64,000 nucleotides of DNA from Formicincola oecophyllae (lineage in GTDB: Bacteria; Pseudomonadota; Alphaproteobacteria; Acetobacterales; Acetobacteraceae): positions 1,240,001 to 1,304,000 of the forward strand of contig NZ_CP038231.1 in assembly GCF_006542395.2 (NCBI RefSeq), in the 5' to 3' direction. Made by a program: the position numbers and the translations under genes. A model generated the notes under the pieces. It did not search any database. It saw nothing but the letters and a program-made list of their open reading frames with translations, and had not been told where the DNA came from. Positions 19,082 to 28,043 of the stretch are shown here, in pieces. Positions within the stretch are counted from its first letter, which is position 1; each line of letters starts with the position of its first letter.

Positions 19082-21049
19082 TTAAATGGCGATGCGGACG
19101 CTGAATTCCACAACGCGTTCAGGCGGCACACGGAAGAATTCCGTGACAGGGGTTGCGTTGTTCAGAAGGAACAGGAAGATCCACATCCGCCAAAGCGCAA
19201 TGCGCGACACCTGCGAACGGAACACAATGTCGTGGGAGATGAAGTAGGAGGCCTGAATGGGGTCGAAATACACCCCAAGGCGCGTAATCTGCGTTAGCGC
19301 CAGCGGCACATTAGGCATTTCCATGAAGCCATAGCGCAGGATGACCCTGTGCATGTGGGGCGCCAGCTCCTGCACGGTCAAGCGCTGGCCAGGATCGGCC
19401 TCTGGCTGTTCCAGCGTCACGACTGTGACAAACAAGGTGTGGTCATGGAGGATATGGTTGTGGCGCAAATTGAGCAGGAGGGCGTCAGGCACTAATTCAG
19501 GATCGGCCGTCAGGAACACGGAGATGCCAGGCACGTGGATGGTCTGCGACTGCGTCAGCCGCGCCAGGAAGGAGGCCATGGGCACTGAATCAGCGCGTTC
19601 ACGGATGCGCACCAGCTGCTGGCCGTACTGCCAGGTGGTCATGATGGTGACCAGCCCTGTGGCGATGGTCAATGGAACCCAGCCGCCATCGGGGATTTTG
19701 AGGATATTGGCGGCGAAGAACGTGCCATCCAGCAGGAAATAGAAGCCAAACACCACATCCACCATGATGGGGCGCCAATGGAAAATACGCCTGAACACCA
19801 ATGTGGAGAGGATGGTGGTGCACAGGAACGTGCCTGTGACCGCAATGCCATACGCCCCAGCCAGCGCCTCAGAGCTGCGGAAGGTGAACACCAGTAGGAT
19901 GGCGCCTGAGGCCAGCAGCCAGTTGAGGGTGGGCATGTAGATCTGCGCTTCTTCATAGGGATTGGTATGGACAATCCGCATGAGGGGCAAATAGCCCAGC
20001 TGTACCAGCTGGCGGCAGAGCGAGAAACTGCCAGAGATGCCAGCTTGGCTGGCGATCACGGTGGCCATAGTGGCCAGCAGCAGCAGGGGGACCTGGATCC
20101 AGTGGGGGGCCAGGAAGTAAAAGGGGTTGGCCATGGTGGCTGGGCTGTGGATCATCAGCGCTGCCTGGCCTAGGTAGTTCAGTGTCAGGCAGGGCAGTAC
20201 GAAGAACAGCCAGGCGCAGCGGATGGGCGAACGCCCGAAATGCCCCATGTCAGCGTAGAGGGCCTCAGCGCCTGTGACAGATAGCACCACGGTGCCAAGC
20301 GCGAAAAATGAAAGCAGCCCGTGCGTAGCCACGAAGTGGAACGCCGCCCAGGGGGAAAGCGCCCACAGGATGCTGGGGTGGAGCATGATGCCGCGGGCGC
20401 CGAAAATGCCCAGCGCCAGGAACCACAACAGCATGACGGGGCCGAAAGCGCGCCCGATTTTACCCGTTCCCAAGGCCTGGGCGGCGAAGAGGCACACAAG
20501 CACCGCAACAGCTGCAGGGATAATGAAAGGCTTAGCCGCCGGGACTGAAATCTCCACCCCCTCCACCGCGGAAAGCACGGAGATGGCCGGCGTGATGACG
20601 CTGTCACCAAAGAACAGGCATGTGCCGATGAGGCCGATCATGCCAACGATGTAGCGGGTGCGCTTGGTGTGGCAGACGCGCTGGGCCAGTGACGTCAGGG
20701 CGATGATGCCACCTTCGCCATTATGGTCGGCGCGCATCACCAACCAAACGTATTTAAGCGTTACGACCAGGAAAAGCGCCCAGAAGGTGAGGCTGGCCAG
20801 CCCCATGATTTCGCTGGGCATGACTTTGTGGGTGGCGCCTGAAACCGTACGCACAGAGGCTTGGAGGGCGTAGAGCGGGCTGGTGCCGATGTCGCCATAA
20901 ACCACGCCCAGAACGGCCAGCAGGGCGCCCCATCCCCTGGGCTTGGCGTGGTGGCCTTCGCTGGGGTGGACGGTGGGACGGCCCGTGGCGCTGGGATAGC
21001 TGGCGTCCGATGAGGTGGAGCGCAGCGCGATGTCGTCCTTGTCAGCCAT
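19082..21049 (-). CDS. kup: Low-affinity potassium uptake protein Kup
   Basis: Kup is a proton-coupled potassium importer of the inner membrane. The segments LLAVLGVVYGDIGTSPLYAL, GEGGIIALTSL, FFGDSVITPAISVLSAVEG and GTGAEALYADMGHFG-like (here SVTGAEALYADMGHFGRSPI) are diagnostic. About 12 membrane segments are followed by a cytoplasmic C-terminal domain of some 150 residues. The ATG at 21049 gives 655 residues, slightly longer than E. coli Kup because of about 40 polar N-terminal residues. A TTG four codons earlier is an alternative. The roughly 200-base leader between kup and the upstream yggS-like gene holds a small palindrome (TGCCTT/AAGGCA around 21142-21154) but no clear regulatory element. 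Confidence 0.95.
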   Translation of the reverse strand: MADKDDIALRSTSSDASYPSATGRPTVHPSEGHHAKPRGWGALLAVLGVVYGDIGTSPLYALQASVRTVSGATHKVMPSEIMGLASLTFWALFLVVTLKYVWLVMRADHNGEGGIIALTSLAQRVCHTKRTRYIVGMIGLIGTCLFFGDSVITPAISVLSAVEGVEISVPAAKPFIIPAAVAVLVCLFAAQALGTGKIGRAFGPVMLLWFLALGIFGARGIMLHPSILWALSPWAAFHFVATHGLLSFFALGTVVLSVTGAEALYADMGHFGRSPIRCAWLFFVLPCLTLNYLGQAALMIHSPATMANPFYFLAPHWIQVPLLLLATMATVIASQAGISGSFSLCRQLVQLGYLPLMRIVHTNPYEEAQIYMPTLNWLLASGAILLVFTFRSSEALAGAYGIAVTGTFLCTTILSTLVFRRIFHWRPIMVDVVFGFYFLLDGTFFAANILKIPDGGWVPLTIATGLVTIMTTWQYGQQLVRIRERADSVPMASFLARLTQSQTIHVPGISVFLTADPELVPDALLLNLRHNHILHDHTLFVTVVTLEQPEADPGQRLTVQELAPHMHRVILRYGFMEMPNVPLALTQITRLGVYFDPIQASYFISHDIVFRSQVSRIALWRMWIFLFLLNNATPVTEFFRVPPERVVEFSVRIAI

Positions 21050-21259
21050 GTTAAGGATCAACCCTGTTTGTTGTTCAGCATGAAACCAGGCGCGGTGCCG
21101 TCACTGGTTCTGTCCTTTTAGAGTAACCACCCGGTGCCGTCATGCCTTAAAGGCAGGGAAGTGGTCATAAATCCCGCAACGTCCCCAGGGTGCGGCAGGC
21201 CAGCCACATCACAGCCAGCGTGCCGTGGGCCTTTCTGGCCCCGCTCCCAGGCGCCAGCG

Positions 21260-21958
21260 CTACAGCTGAAGGGGGCGGGGGCCAAAAATAGCAGTGCCAA
21301 CACGGACTTCCGTGGAGCCAGCCCTGATAGCAGCGCCATAATCACCAGACATACCCATGGAACGCACAGGCAAGTCATGGTGGGTGGCCAGTTCCGTCAG
21401 AAGCCGGAAATGCATGGCGGGGTCCTGCCCTTGGGGGGGAATGGCCATGAGGCCCTGAACATGATTGCCAAAGCGCTTTTTGCAGTCATCGATGAAGCGG
21501 TCCGCTTCCTCAAGGGCGATGCCAGCTTTCTGGGGTTCTGCGCCCGTGTTGACCTGGACATACAGGATAGGGAGGCGCCCCAGGCTGTCTGAGGCCTTCT
21601 CAAGGGCGCTGGCTAGGGCGGGGCGGTCCAGGCTTTCCAGAACGTCAGCTAGGGCTGCAGCCTGCCGGGCCTTGTTGGTTTGAAGCGCGCCAATAATGTG
21701 CAGTCGCACCTCTGGCCAGCGTTCCTTAACAAGGGGAAACTTGGTGGCGGCTTCCTGGACCCGGTTTTCCCCAAACAGGCGTTGGCCAGCTTCGCAAGCG
21801 GCCAGAACGCTTTCAACAGGGTGAAACTTGCTCACGGCAAGCAGCTTCACGCTGCCCAGGGGGCGGTGGGCTTCAAGGGTGGCTTGATCCATGCTGGCTT
21901 GAACCTTGGCAAGCCGTTCAGCGATAGCTGCGGCCGCGGTGCCCTCCAGTGGAACCAT
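21260..21958 (-). CDS. YggS family pyridoxal phosphate homeostasis protein
   Basis: This family (YggS, PLPBP/PROSC) binds pyridoxal 5'-phosphate and affects vitamin B6 and amino acid pools without known enzymatic activity. The PLP lysine is Lys44 in KLLAVSKFHP; other segments are FGENRVQE, WHFIGxLQxNK-like (here LHIIGALQTNKAR) and the C-terminal SMGMSGDYGAAIRAGSTEVRVGTAIFG. ATG 21958 has a perfect AAGGAGG seven bases upstream, so the longer frame reaching 22126 is not the true start. The 232-residue length fits. It is divergent from the rRNA methyltransferase gene. Confidence 0.92.
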   Translation of the reverse strand: MVPLEGTAAAAIAERLAKVQASMDQATLEAHRPLGSVKLLAVSKFHPVESVLAACEAGQRLFGENRVQEAATKFPLVKERWPEVRLHIIGALQTNKARQAAALADVLESLDRPALASALEKASDSLGRLPILYVQVNTGAEPQKAGIALEEADRFIDDCKKRFGNHVQGLMAIPPQGQDPAMHFRLLTELATHHDLPVRSMGMSGDYGAAIRAGSTEVRVGTAIFGPRPLQL

Positions 21959-22109
21959 GGTGGGTGCCTCCTTAAAATTAGGCTTCAAGACAACAAGGGG
22001 TTGGGTGTGCGGTTTCGCGCGGCGCTTTGGCCAGAGGGACACGCATATGCGTGGCGCTTCAGGGGCAAACATTGCCAAAACCGCTTCAAAATGCCAATGG
22101 GTGCGCACC

Positions 22110-23447
22110 ATGGCTTCTACACGCACACCACGCCCGACCCACCGCCTCCCTGCCCATGGCAGCGGCGCCCCGCATCACCACGGCCAGCGCACGCCTGCTG
22201 ACCCTGTGCGCGACCTGGCTTTTGACATCGTGACGGGTGTGGTGGAACACCGCCGCATGCTGGAGACCACCCTCGACAAGTTGCGCCAAGGCGCCCCCAT
22301 GGAAGGCCGCGACCGTGCTGCCGCCCACCGCCTGGCTGCTGGCGCCTTGCGCCACCGTGGCAGCATTGAGGAGATCCTCAAGGCGTTCCTGCACAAGGAG
22401 CCTCCTGTACCTGTGCGCTGCGCGCTCATGTTGGGGGTAGCGCAACTGCTTTACCTGGATGTGCCCCCCCACGCCGCTGTGGGCACTGTGGTTGACCTGA
22501 TGCGCCGCCGTGGCCTTGCACCGTTCGCTGGGCTGGCCAATGCCGTGCTGCGCCGTGTGGCGCGTGAAGGGGCGCGCGTGCGCAATAGCCTTGATGAGGC
22601 GCGCCTTGATGTGCCGGCTTGGCTGTGGAGCGCTTGGGGTGAGCGCGCCAGGCCCATCACGGAGGGATTTTACAAAGAGGCCCCGCTTGATTTGACCTTG
22701 CGCCCAGGTGCGCCTGTGCCTGAAGGGGGCACGCAGCTGCCCACAGGTAGCGTCCGCATGACGCCTGGCACCCGCATGACGGAAATCCCAGGTTTTGAGG
22801 GCGGCCAGTTTTGGGCGCAGGATGCCGCTGCAGCTATGCCTGTGCGCCTTTTGGGTGATGTGAAGGGGCTGCATGTGGCTGATCTGTGCGCAGCCCCTGG
22901 CGGCAAAACCGCCCAGCTGGCCTTGGCTGGCGCCACTGTCACCGCCATTGAGCGTGAGGAGGGGCGCTTGGCGCGCCTGCGCGAAAACCTGGAGCGCCTA
23001 GGGCTAGAGAATGTTGCCGTTCACAATGCGGACGCTAACGCTTGGCGCCCAGAGACCCCCCTGGATGCGGTGCTACTGGATGCGCCCTGTTCCGCCACAG
23101 GCACGCTGCGCCGCCACCCTGATGTGGTGTGGACAAAGCGCCCAGCCGACATTGCGACCCTGACTGAGGGGCAGGACAACTTGATTGACGCTGCCCGCGC
23201 CATGCTGAAGCCAGGTGGCACGCTGCTTTACGCCGTTTGCTCACTGCAGGATGAGGAGGGGCCAGAACGGGTCAAGGCTGCTTTGGCCCGTGGGGGGTGG
23301 TCGCTAAAGCCGTTCACGGTGGAGGAACTTGCTGCCCTGCCAGAAGCGCGGACAGAGGAAGGGTTTTACCGCACCCATCCAGGCATGTGGGCTGACAAGG
23401 GGGGCATGGATGGCTTTTTTGCCGCCCGCCTGGTGCGGGAAGGTTGA
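22110..23447 (+). CDS. RsmB/NOP family rRNA cytosine-C5 methyltransferase
   Basis: The protein resembles RsmB, which methylates C967 of 16S rRNA using SAM. Residues of about 30-160 form a NusB-like RNA-binding domain (RDRAAAHRLAAGALRHRG, ALMLGVAQLLYLDVPPHAAV). The methyltransferase core follows with ADLCAAPGGKTAQLA (SAM site), LLDAPCSATGTLRRHPD and YAVCSLQDEEGPE; the two Cys are the release and catalytic cysteines. The long frame starts at 21906 inside the divergent yggS-like gene; ATG 22110 gives 445 residues, matching the family. No ribosome binding site decides the start. The N-terminus is His/Pro/Arg-rich. Alphaproteobacteria have several such paralogues, so the exact target cytosine is not certain. 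Confidence 0.88.
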   Translation: MASTRTPRPTHRLPAHGSGAPHHHGQRTPADPVRDLAFDIVTGVVEHRRMLETTLDKLRQGAPMEGRDRAAAHRLAAGALRHRGSIEEILKAFLHKEPPVPVRCALMLGVAQLLYLDVPPHAAVGTVVDLMRRRGLAPFAGLANAVLRRVAREGARVRNSLDEARLDVPAWLWSAWGERARPITEGFYKEAPLDLTLRPGAPVPEGGTQLPTGSVRMTPGTRMTEIPGFEGGQFWAQDAAAAMPVRLLGDVKGLHVADLCAAPGGKTAQLALAGATVTAIEREEGRLARLRENLERLGLENVAVHNADANAWRPETPLDAVLLDAPCSATGTLRRHPDVVWTKRPADIATLTEGQDNLIDAARAMLKPGGTLLYAVCSLQDEEGPERVKAALARGGWSLKPFTVEELAALPEARTEEGFYRTHPGMWADKGGMDGFFAARLVREG

Positions 23448-23581
23448 ATGTTCTTATGGCCGGCTGAGTTGTTCAGCCAGCCCTGGTTGGAGTGCGCACA
23501 TTGCCACTAAGGGGCAGGGCCGCCAGGTCGCGCCCCCGTGATAGTTTCAAAGGAGTTTAAGAACTGTGCGCAGCCCCTGGT

Positions 23582-24565
23582 TCAGTAACCAGCAGTGGGA
23601 TCTGAGGAGGCGTCATAATCCGGGCTAAGGATGGCCAGCCAAGGGTAGCGGCGATCATAGCTTGCGCCATTGGATGGTGAGGAGACCTGGCCCTGGGAGT
23701 CAACGGGAACGTGGGTCAGGGCCACGCTGTCGTCCACATTGCCACCAATGATGCTGATTTGGTGCCCAAAAGGGGCGCCTTGCTGGTTCACTGCCACCAC
23801 GATACCGCAATGGGCTGGGTAGGAGCGGTGGGCTGGCAGGCGGTCCCACGTCATAGCAGCGCCGCTGGAGCGCCCCGTGCACAGCAAATCACCAAGCTGC
23901 GGCGCATAAGCGCCAGGCTGGTGGGCGGTTAGGCCGCGCTGGCCTTGCTGGGCGTTTTCAGCAGCGATGTCGATGTAGGCAGCATGGTTGGGGGCATAGG
24001 GGAAGCGGCTGTCAGCGCCTGCAATGCGCATGACGTAGGAAATGAAGGCAGCAGACCAGGCGAAGTTGCCGTCACGCACAGCCTGGAACATTTGCCCAGC
24101 ATTATCGGTGCGGCCTGTCCAGGCATCGACTGGCTCCTGCCCAGCCATGCCTGTCCACCAATATTCGCCAACGCGTTGCCACAGCCCTGGAAGGCGTTCT
24201 GGCTTCAAGGTGGAGGTGCGCGGGTCCGGGCGGCTGTGCGGGTCAGCGTCCGCCACAGGTGCACCCCACAGGCGCCATTCGCGCAAAGCGATGGCCACAG
24301 TGTCAGCGCGATTATAAGTCACGGGGAAGCCACTTGTGTTAGGGCGCGCGAAGGGGGGCACGGCGTCACTGTCATGGCTGTAAGCGCCCGTTGCTGGTGT
24401 GCCGTCAGCATTGGTGGTTGCTGCCGTGTTGGCGCAGCCGCCCAATCCTAAAAGGCTGGCACAGCACAGCAGCCCCACCAGGGCGGAAGTCTGGCCCAAC
24501 GGCCGGGACCAGGCAAAAGCGGAGGAGGGGGCCGCCTGCTGCGGCTGGAGGGCATATGAACGCAT
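23582..24565 (-). CDS. DUF2272 domain lipoprotein
   Basis: The protein has a long N-terminal signal segment ending in a lipobox (LGLGGC, Cys44), which predicts lipidation and anchoring to the envelope. The rest matches the DUF2272 family: FAWSAAFISYVMRIAGA, FPYAPNHAAYI, and the PAHCGIVVAV segment. The arrangement of WSAAF and HCGIVV recalls CHAP/NlpC-type papain-like folds, but the nucleophile position appears to be Ser instead of Cys, so hydrolase activity cannot be claimed. ATG 24565 is preferred over a TTG two codons earlier. It reads in the same direction as the aldo/keto reductase gene that ends at 24674, with about 110 bases between them. Confidence 0.78.
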   Translation of the reverse strand: MRSYALQPQQAAPSSAFAWSRPLGQTSALVGLLCCASLLGLGGCANTAATTNADGTPATGAYSHDSDAVPPFARPNTSGFPVTYNRADTVAIALREWRLWGAPVADADPHSRPDPRTSTLKPERLPGLWQRVGEYWWTGMAGQEPVDAWTGRTDNAGQMFQAVRDGNFAWSAAFISYVMRIAGADSRFPYAPNHAAYIDIAAENAQQGQRGLTAHQPGAYAPQLGDLLCTGRSSGAAMTWDRLPAHRSYPAHCGIVVAVNQQGAPFGHQISIIGGNVDDSVALTHVPVDSQGQVSSPSNGASYDRRYPWLAILSPDYDASSDPTAGY

Positions 24566-24673
24566 GGGCAAGAACCTGTTAAGCCTGAAGCACTGTCTTC
24601 ACAATCTTTGAGAGTGGCGGCGTGGGGACAGTACGGTCAAGCCCAGGTTCTTTTCCGCTGTTGCCCGAAAGCC

Positions 24674-25678
24674 TCAGCGGTTGGGGGGCGCCATGAAGGA
24701 GGCATCAATCGGGGTGGGGATGTACTTGGTCACGATGGAGGAAACCTCACGCGCTATCTCAGGTGACAGGGTCCAGCCCAGGGCGTCCTTCACGCCTTCA
24801 ACCTGGGCGGGTTTGCGCGCACCCCAAAGGGCAATGGTCGGCCCCTGGTCCAGCACCCAGCGGATGGCCAAGCTTAGAACCGTTTTGCCTTGGGAAGCTG
24901 CCAGGGCCTCTAGCGCTTTGACGGCGTTGACGTAGTTGCGCAGGTTCTCTGGTTGGAATTTGGGGTCCATGCGGCGCAGGTCACCTTCAGGGAAGGTGGT
25001 GTCAGCGGTGATTTTGCCCGTCAGCAGGCCACGGCAAAGTGGACCATAGGCCAGAACGTCCATGTCGTTCTTTTCAGCGTAGGGAATGACGGTCTTCTCA
25101 ATGGCCGTTTCAAAGATGTTGAACGGATCCTGCGATGTGGAAAGCGGGGCCTCCTTGCGGAATTCGTCCATCTGCGCCGTGGAATAGTTGGAGACGCCAA
25201 GGGCGCGGATCTTGCCTTCCTTGCGCAGGTCGTTGAGGGCGCTGGCGGTTTCGGCGATGGGGGTCTTGGCGTCTGGCCAATGCACCTGCACCAGGTCAAG
25301 CACCTCCACGCGCAGGCGCTTCAGTGAATCCTCCACCTCCTGGCGGATGCGCTGGGGGCGTGAATCACGGAAAGGCTTGTGGTCCTCGTTCCAGTTCAGG
25401 CCAAGCTTGGTGGCGATATAGGGCTTCTGAGAAGCGGGGAGCTGGGCGACAGCCTCCCCCACCACTTTTTCAGAATGGCCAAAGCCGTAGACCGGGGCGG
25501 TATCGATGAGGTTGATCCCTTCCTCAACGGCTTTGTGGATGGTCTTGATGGCGTTGGCGTCATCAGGGCCGCCCCACATCCAGCCACCAATGGCCCAGGT
25601 GCCAAGGGCGATGCGGGTGACGGGCTTTTCCAAGCCATTGATGGTGATTTTGTCAGGGGTGATGGGTTTGGATGCCAT
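24674..25678 (-). CDS. Aldo/keto reductase
   Basis: This is an NAD(P)H-dependent oxidoreductase of the aldo/keto reductase superfamily acting on carbonyls or sugar alcohols. The catalytic tetrad is visible as Asp59, Tyr64 (DTAPVYGFGHSE), Lys91 (ATKLGLNW) and His133 (VQVHWPD). Other family features are LGTWAIGG near the N-terminus and RALGVSNYS. The 334-residue length is normal. A GGAGAG ribosome binding site lies eight bases before ATG 25678. Substrate is not predictable; in acetic acid bacteria such enzymes often act on sugars, polyols or ketones. Confidence 0.92.
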   Translation of the reverse strand: MASKPITPDKITINGLEKPVTRIALGTWAIGGWMWGGPDDANAIKTIHKAVEEGINLIDTAPVYGFGHSEKVVGEAVAQLPASQKPYIATKLGLNWNEDHKPFRDSRPQRIRQEVEDSLKRLRVEVLDLVQVHWPDAKTPIAETASALNDLRKEGKIRALGVSNYSTAQMDEFRKEAPLSTSQDPFNIFETAIEKTVIPYAEKNDMDVLAYGPLCRGLLTGKITADTTFPEGDLRRMDPKFQPENLRNYVNAVKALEALAASQGKTVLSLAIRWVLDQGPTIALWGARKPAQVEGVKDALGWTLSPEIAREVSSIVTKYIPTPIDASFMAPPNR

Positions 25679-25807
25679 GTGCGCACTCTCCAGCTAGGGG
25701 TGGGGCCGAGGCCATGAAGACCGGCGGGCTATCTTTTCAACATGTCTCTGCCTGAACAGACTTCAAGGGGGTTGATGCCCACAGCGCTGGGCAGGACTGC
25801 GCCAGGT

Positions 25808-26779
25808 TCATCCCTGGGGTGCCTTGGCGGTGGTGCGTGGGTTGATGGGAAGCTCCCCCGAGCGCACCCGTGCCGCAGCCCCCTTGGCCATGGCTGTGTC
25901 TGGCTCCACATGGATCCAGATGGAGGATGGCCCCACTGAATGCTGAATGGCGTTCTCAATGCGGTCGCAGATGCTGTGCGCCCTGGTGACGCTCATGGGA
26001 CCAGGCACCACCAGGTGCAGTTCAATGAAAAGTTGGCTGCCCCCATGGCGCATGCGTAAATTGTGGGCGCTGAGGGCCTCCGTGCCATGGGCCTGGATGG
26101 CTTGGCGGACAGCGTTCACGACTTCGGGGCGGGGGCTTTCGTCCATCAGGCTGTTACAGGATTCCTGGATCATTTTCCCGCCCGTCCAAAGTGTGTTGAG
26201 GGCCACGGCGGCTGAAAGCAGGGGATCCAACCACAGCCAATGGGTAACAGGGATGAGCGCCACGCCCAGAAGCAGGGCGCCTGACGCCCAAACGTCAGAT
26301 TTGAGGTGCGCAGCCTCCGCCAGCAGGGCGGCTGATTTTTGGCGCTTGCCAGCCCGGTTGAGGAAACACAGCCACAAGAGGGTGAGAACGACCGCCAAAG
26401 CGTTGATGAGGGCACCGCGCCAAGGGGCTGCTGGGGCTTCCAGGTGGAGCGCTTCATGGAGGGCACCCCAGGCTATGCCAAGCGCTGTGAGGGAAATGAG
26501 CGTCCCCTCCATAACGGCCCACAGATATTCCGCCTTGCCATGGCCATAGGGGTGCTGTTCGTCAGGGGGTTGGGAGGCGATGTGGACGGCCGCCAGCGCA
26601 CCAGCGGCTGCCAGCACGTTGAGGACGGTCTCAAGTGCATCTGACAGAAGCGCGCCAGAGCCTGAGACAAGCCAGGCCACCACCTTGATGGCCAGGCACA
26701 GCACAGCCACCAAAAGGCCGCCCAGCGCCATGGCGGTGCGCGGCGCAGGGGTGGAGGAGACAGAGACCGTGCTGGTCAC
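25808..26779 (-). CDS. Cation diffusion facilitator family transporter (first of a tandem pair)
   Basis: A divalent metal:proton antiporter of the inner membrane with about six membrane segments and a C-terminal ferredoxin-like dimerisation domain (from about residue 210). Family signatures are SGALLSDALETVLN in TM2, HPYGHGKAEYLWAV in the loop and HLKSDVWASGALL in TM5. The TM2 motif is D-x6-N (no DxxxD or HxxxD), while TM5 keeps HxxxD, so its metal preference probably differs from that of the neighbouring paralogue. The start overlaps the stop of the upstream CDF gene by four bases (ATGA), so both are made from one transcript. Metal specificity is not known. Confidence 0.9.
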   Translation of the reverse strand: MTSTVSVSSTPAPRTAMALGGLLVAVLCLAIKVVAWLVSGSGALLSDALETVLNVLAAAGALAAVHIASQPPDEQHPYGHGKAEYLWAVMEGTLISLTALGIAWGALHEALHLEAPAAPWRGALINALAVVLTLLWLCFLNRAGKRQKSAALLAEAAHLKSDVWASGALLLGVALIPVTHWLWLDPLLSAAVALNTLWTGGKMIQESCNSLMDESPRPEVVNAVRQAIQAHGTEALSAHNLRMRHGGSQLFIELHLVVPGPMSVTRAHSICDRIENAIQHSVGPSSIWIHVEPDTAMAKGAAARVRSGELPINPRTTAKAPQG

Positions 26780-27828
26780 GCGCAGTCCCCGTTGGCGCAG
26801 CTTTGACCTGGCTGGCAGCTGGCGCCGCCCGGTTGGGGAGGGGCAGCTAGCGCCCCCTCCGTTTGGAGGGTGGTGTGGTTGATCCCAAAGCGCTTTTGCA
26901 ACATGGCGCTGGCCTCATGGACAAGAGCGGGACTGGCCTGGGGCGTGGTGACAAGGTGCGCTGTCAGGGCTGTTTGGGTGGTGCTCATGGGCCAGACATG
27001 GAGGTGGTGCACACCCTCCACCCCAGCCATGGACTGCAGCGCCTTGGTGATGGCAGCTGGGTCGATGCCCAGGGGTACGCCATCAAGCGCCAGCCGCAGT
27101 GAGGCTGATAAAAGCCCCCATGTGCCCCAGATGACCAGAAACCCTATGATGATGCTGACGATGGGGTCGATCACCACCCACCCAGTCCAGGCGATGGCAA
27201 CGCCAGCCACCGCCACCCCTGCCGCCATGGCGGCGTCTGAAGCCATGTGCAGGAAGGCGCTTTTGATGTTGAGGTCGCCAGAGCTGTTCTTCATGAACAG
27301 CAACGCCGTTGCGCCGTTGATGGCGATGCCGGCCAGCGCCACCAGGCTCACGGTGGTGCCTGCAACGCCTTCAGGGTGGAACAGGCGCTCCATGGAGGCC
27401 AGCAGGACAGCCCCTGTAACCAGCAGAAGAACGGTGGCGTTGCCCAAGGCGCTGAGGATGGTGGCGCGCTTGAGGCCATAGGTGAAAGTGCGGCTGGGGG
27501 CGCGGCGGCTCAGGATGATGGCTGCCCAGGAAGCCACCAGGCCCAGGACATCTGAAAGATTATGGCCAGCGTCAGCCAGCAACGCCAAGGAATGAGTTTT
27601 AAGCCCCCAGAGGGCCTCAGCAGCGATATAGAGCCCATTCAGCGTAATGCCGACTGCGAACAGCCAGCCTGCGTCTGGCATGGCGTGGACATGGCCGGCT
27701 CCACCATGGTGGTGTTCCCCATGGCTGTGGCCTGCATGGTCATGGCCAGTGTCATGGCCAGCGTGGCCGTCTTCATAGTAGTTGGGGGGTGTGGCCTCAG
27801 GGCCATGTTGAGTGTGGACAGCTTCCAT
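26776..27828 (-). CDS. Cation diffusion facilitator, zinc-type, with His-rich N-terminus and Cys-rich tail
   Basis: A CzcD/ZitB-like metal exporter. The N-terminal 50 residues are packed with histidines (GHDHAGHSHGEHHHGG), a probable metal-sensing segment. TM2 has ADAGHNLSD and TM5 has HMASDA, the two HxxxD pairs expected of zinc-type exporters. The C-terminal domain includes GVEGVHHLHVWPM. A tail with three cysteines (SCQPGQSCANGDCA) follows and is not typical of the family. It is the first gene of a two-gene operon with a second, different CDF. A perfect inverted repeat lies 39 bases upstream of its start. Confidence 0.92.
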   Translation of the reverse strand: MEAVHTQHGPEATPPNYYEDGHAGHDTGHDHAGHSHGEHHHGGAGHVHAMPDAGWLFAVGITLNGLYIAAEALWGLKTHSLALLADAGHNLSDVLGLVASWAAIILSRRAPSRTFTYGLKRATILSALGNATVLLLVTGAVLLASMERLFHPEGVAGTTVSLVALAGIAINGATALLFMKNSSGDLNIKSAFLHMASDAAMAAGVAVAGVAIAWTGWVVIDPIVSIIIGFLVIWGTWGLLSASLRLALDGVPLGIDPAAITKALQSMAGVEGVHHLHVWPMSTTQTALTAHLVTTPQASPALVHEASAMLQKRFGINHTTLQTEGALAAPPQPGGASCQPGQSCANGDCA

Positions 27829-27866
27829 GGGCGTTCCCTGAGGAGAGGGTGGGGGAGTAAAGGCCC

Positions 27867-27887
27867 CATGATGGGCACCCCATCATG
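27867..27887. promoter_or_regulatory. Perfect inverted repeat upstream of the CDF operon
   Basis: CATGATGGG and CCCATCATG are separated by CAC: a perfect 9-bp inverted repeat with a 3-base spacer. It lies in the 215-base region between the divergent CDF operon and the FAD-dependent dehydrogenase gene. It could be an operator for a dimeric regulator (for example a metal sensor) or form a hairpin in the CDF leader. Confidence 0.45.
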
Positions 27888-28043
27888 GCAGAGGGCATCT
27901 GGGCCAGGCAATGAAAAAGGACGCTTTCAGTGCTCTATGGCCCGTTCAAACCGACTTGGGCACGCGACAGTGCCCTGCGAAACGATTATGATTAAGGCAG
28001 CCACGCTCCCCTTCACCACCAGCATCCCTTGCCCGGAGTGACC

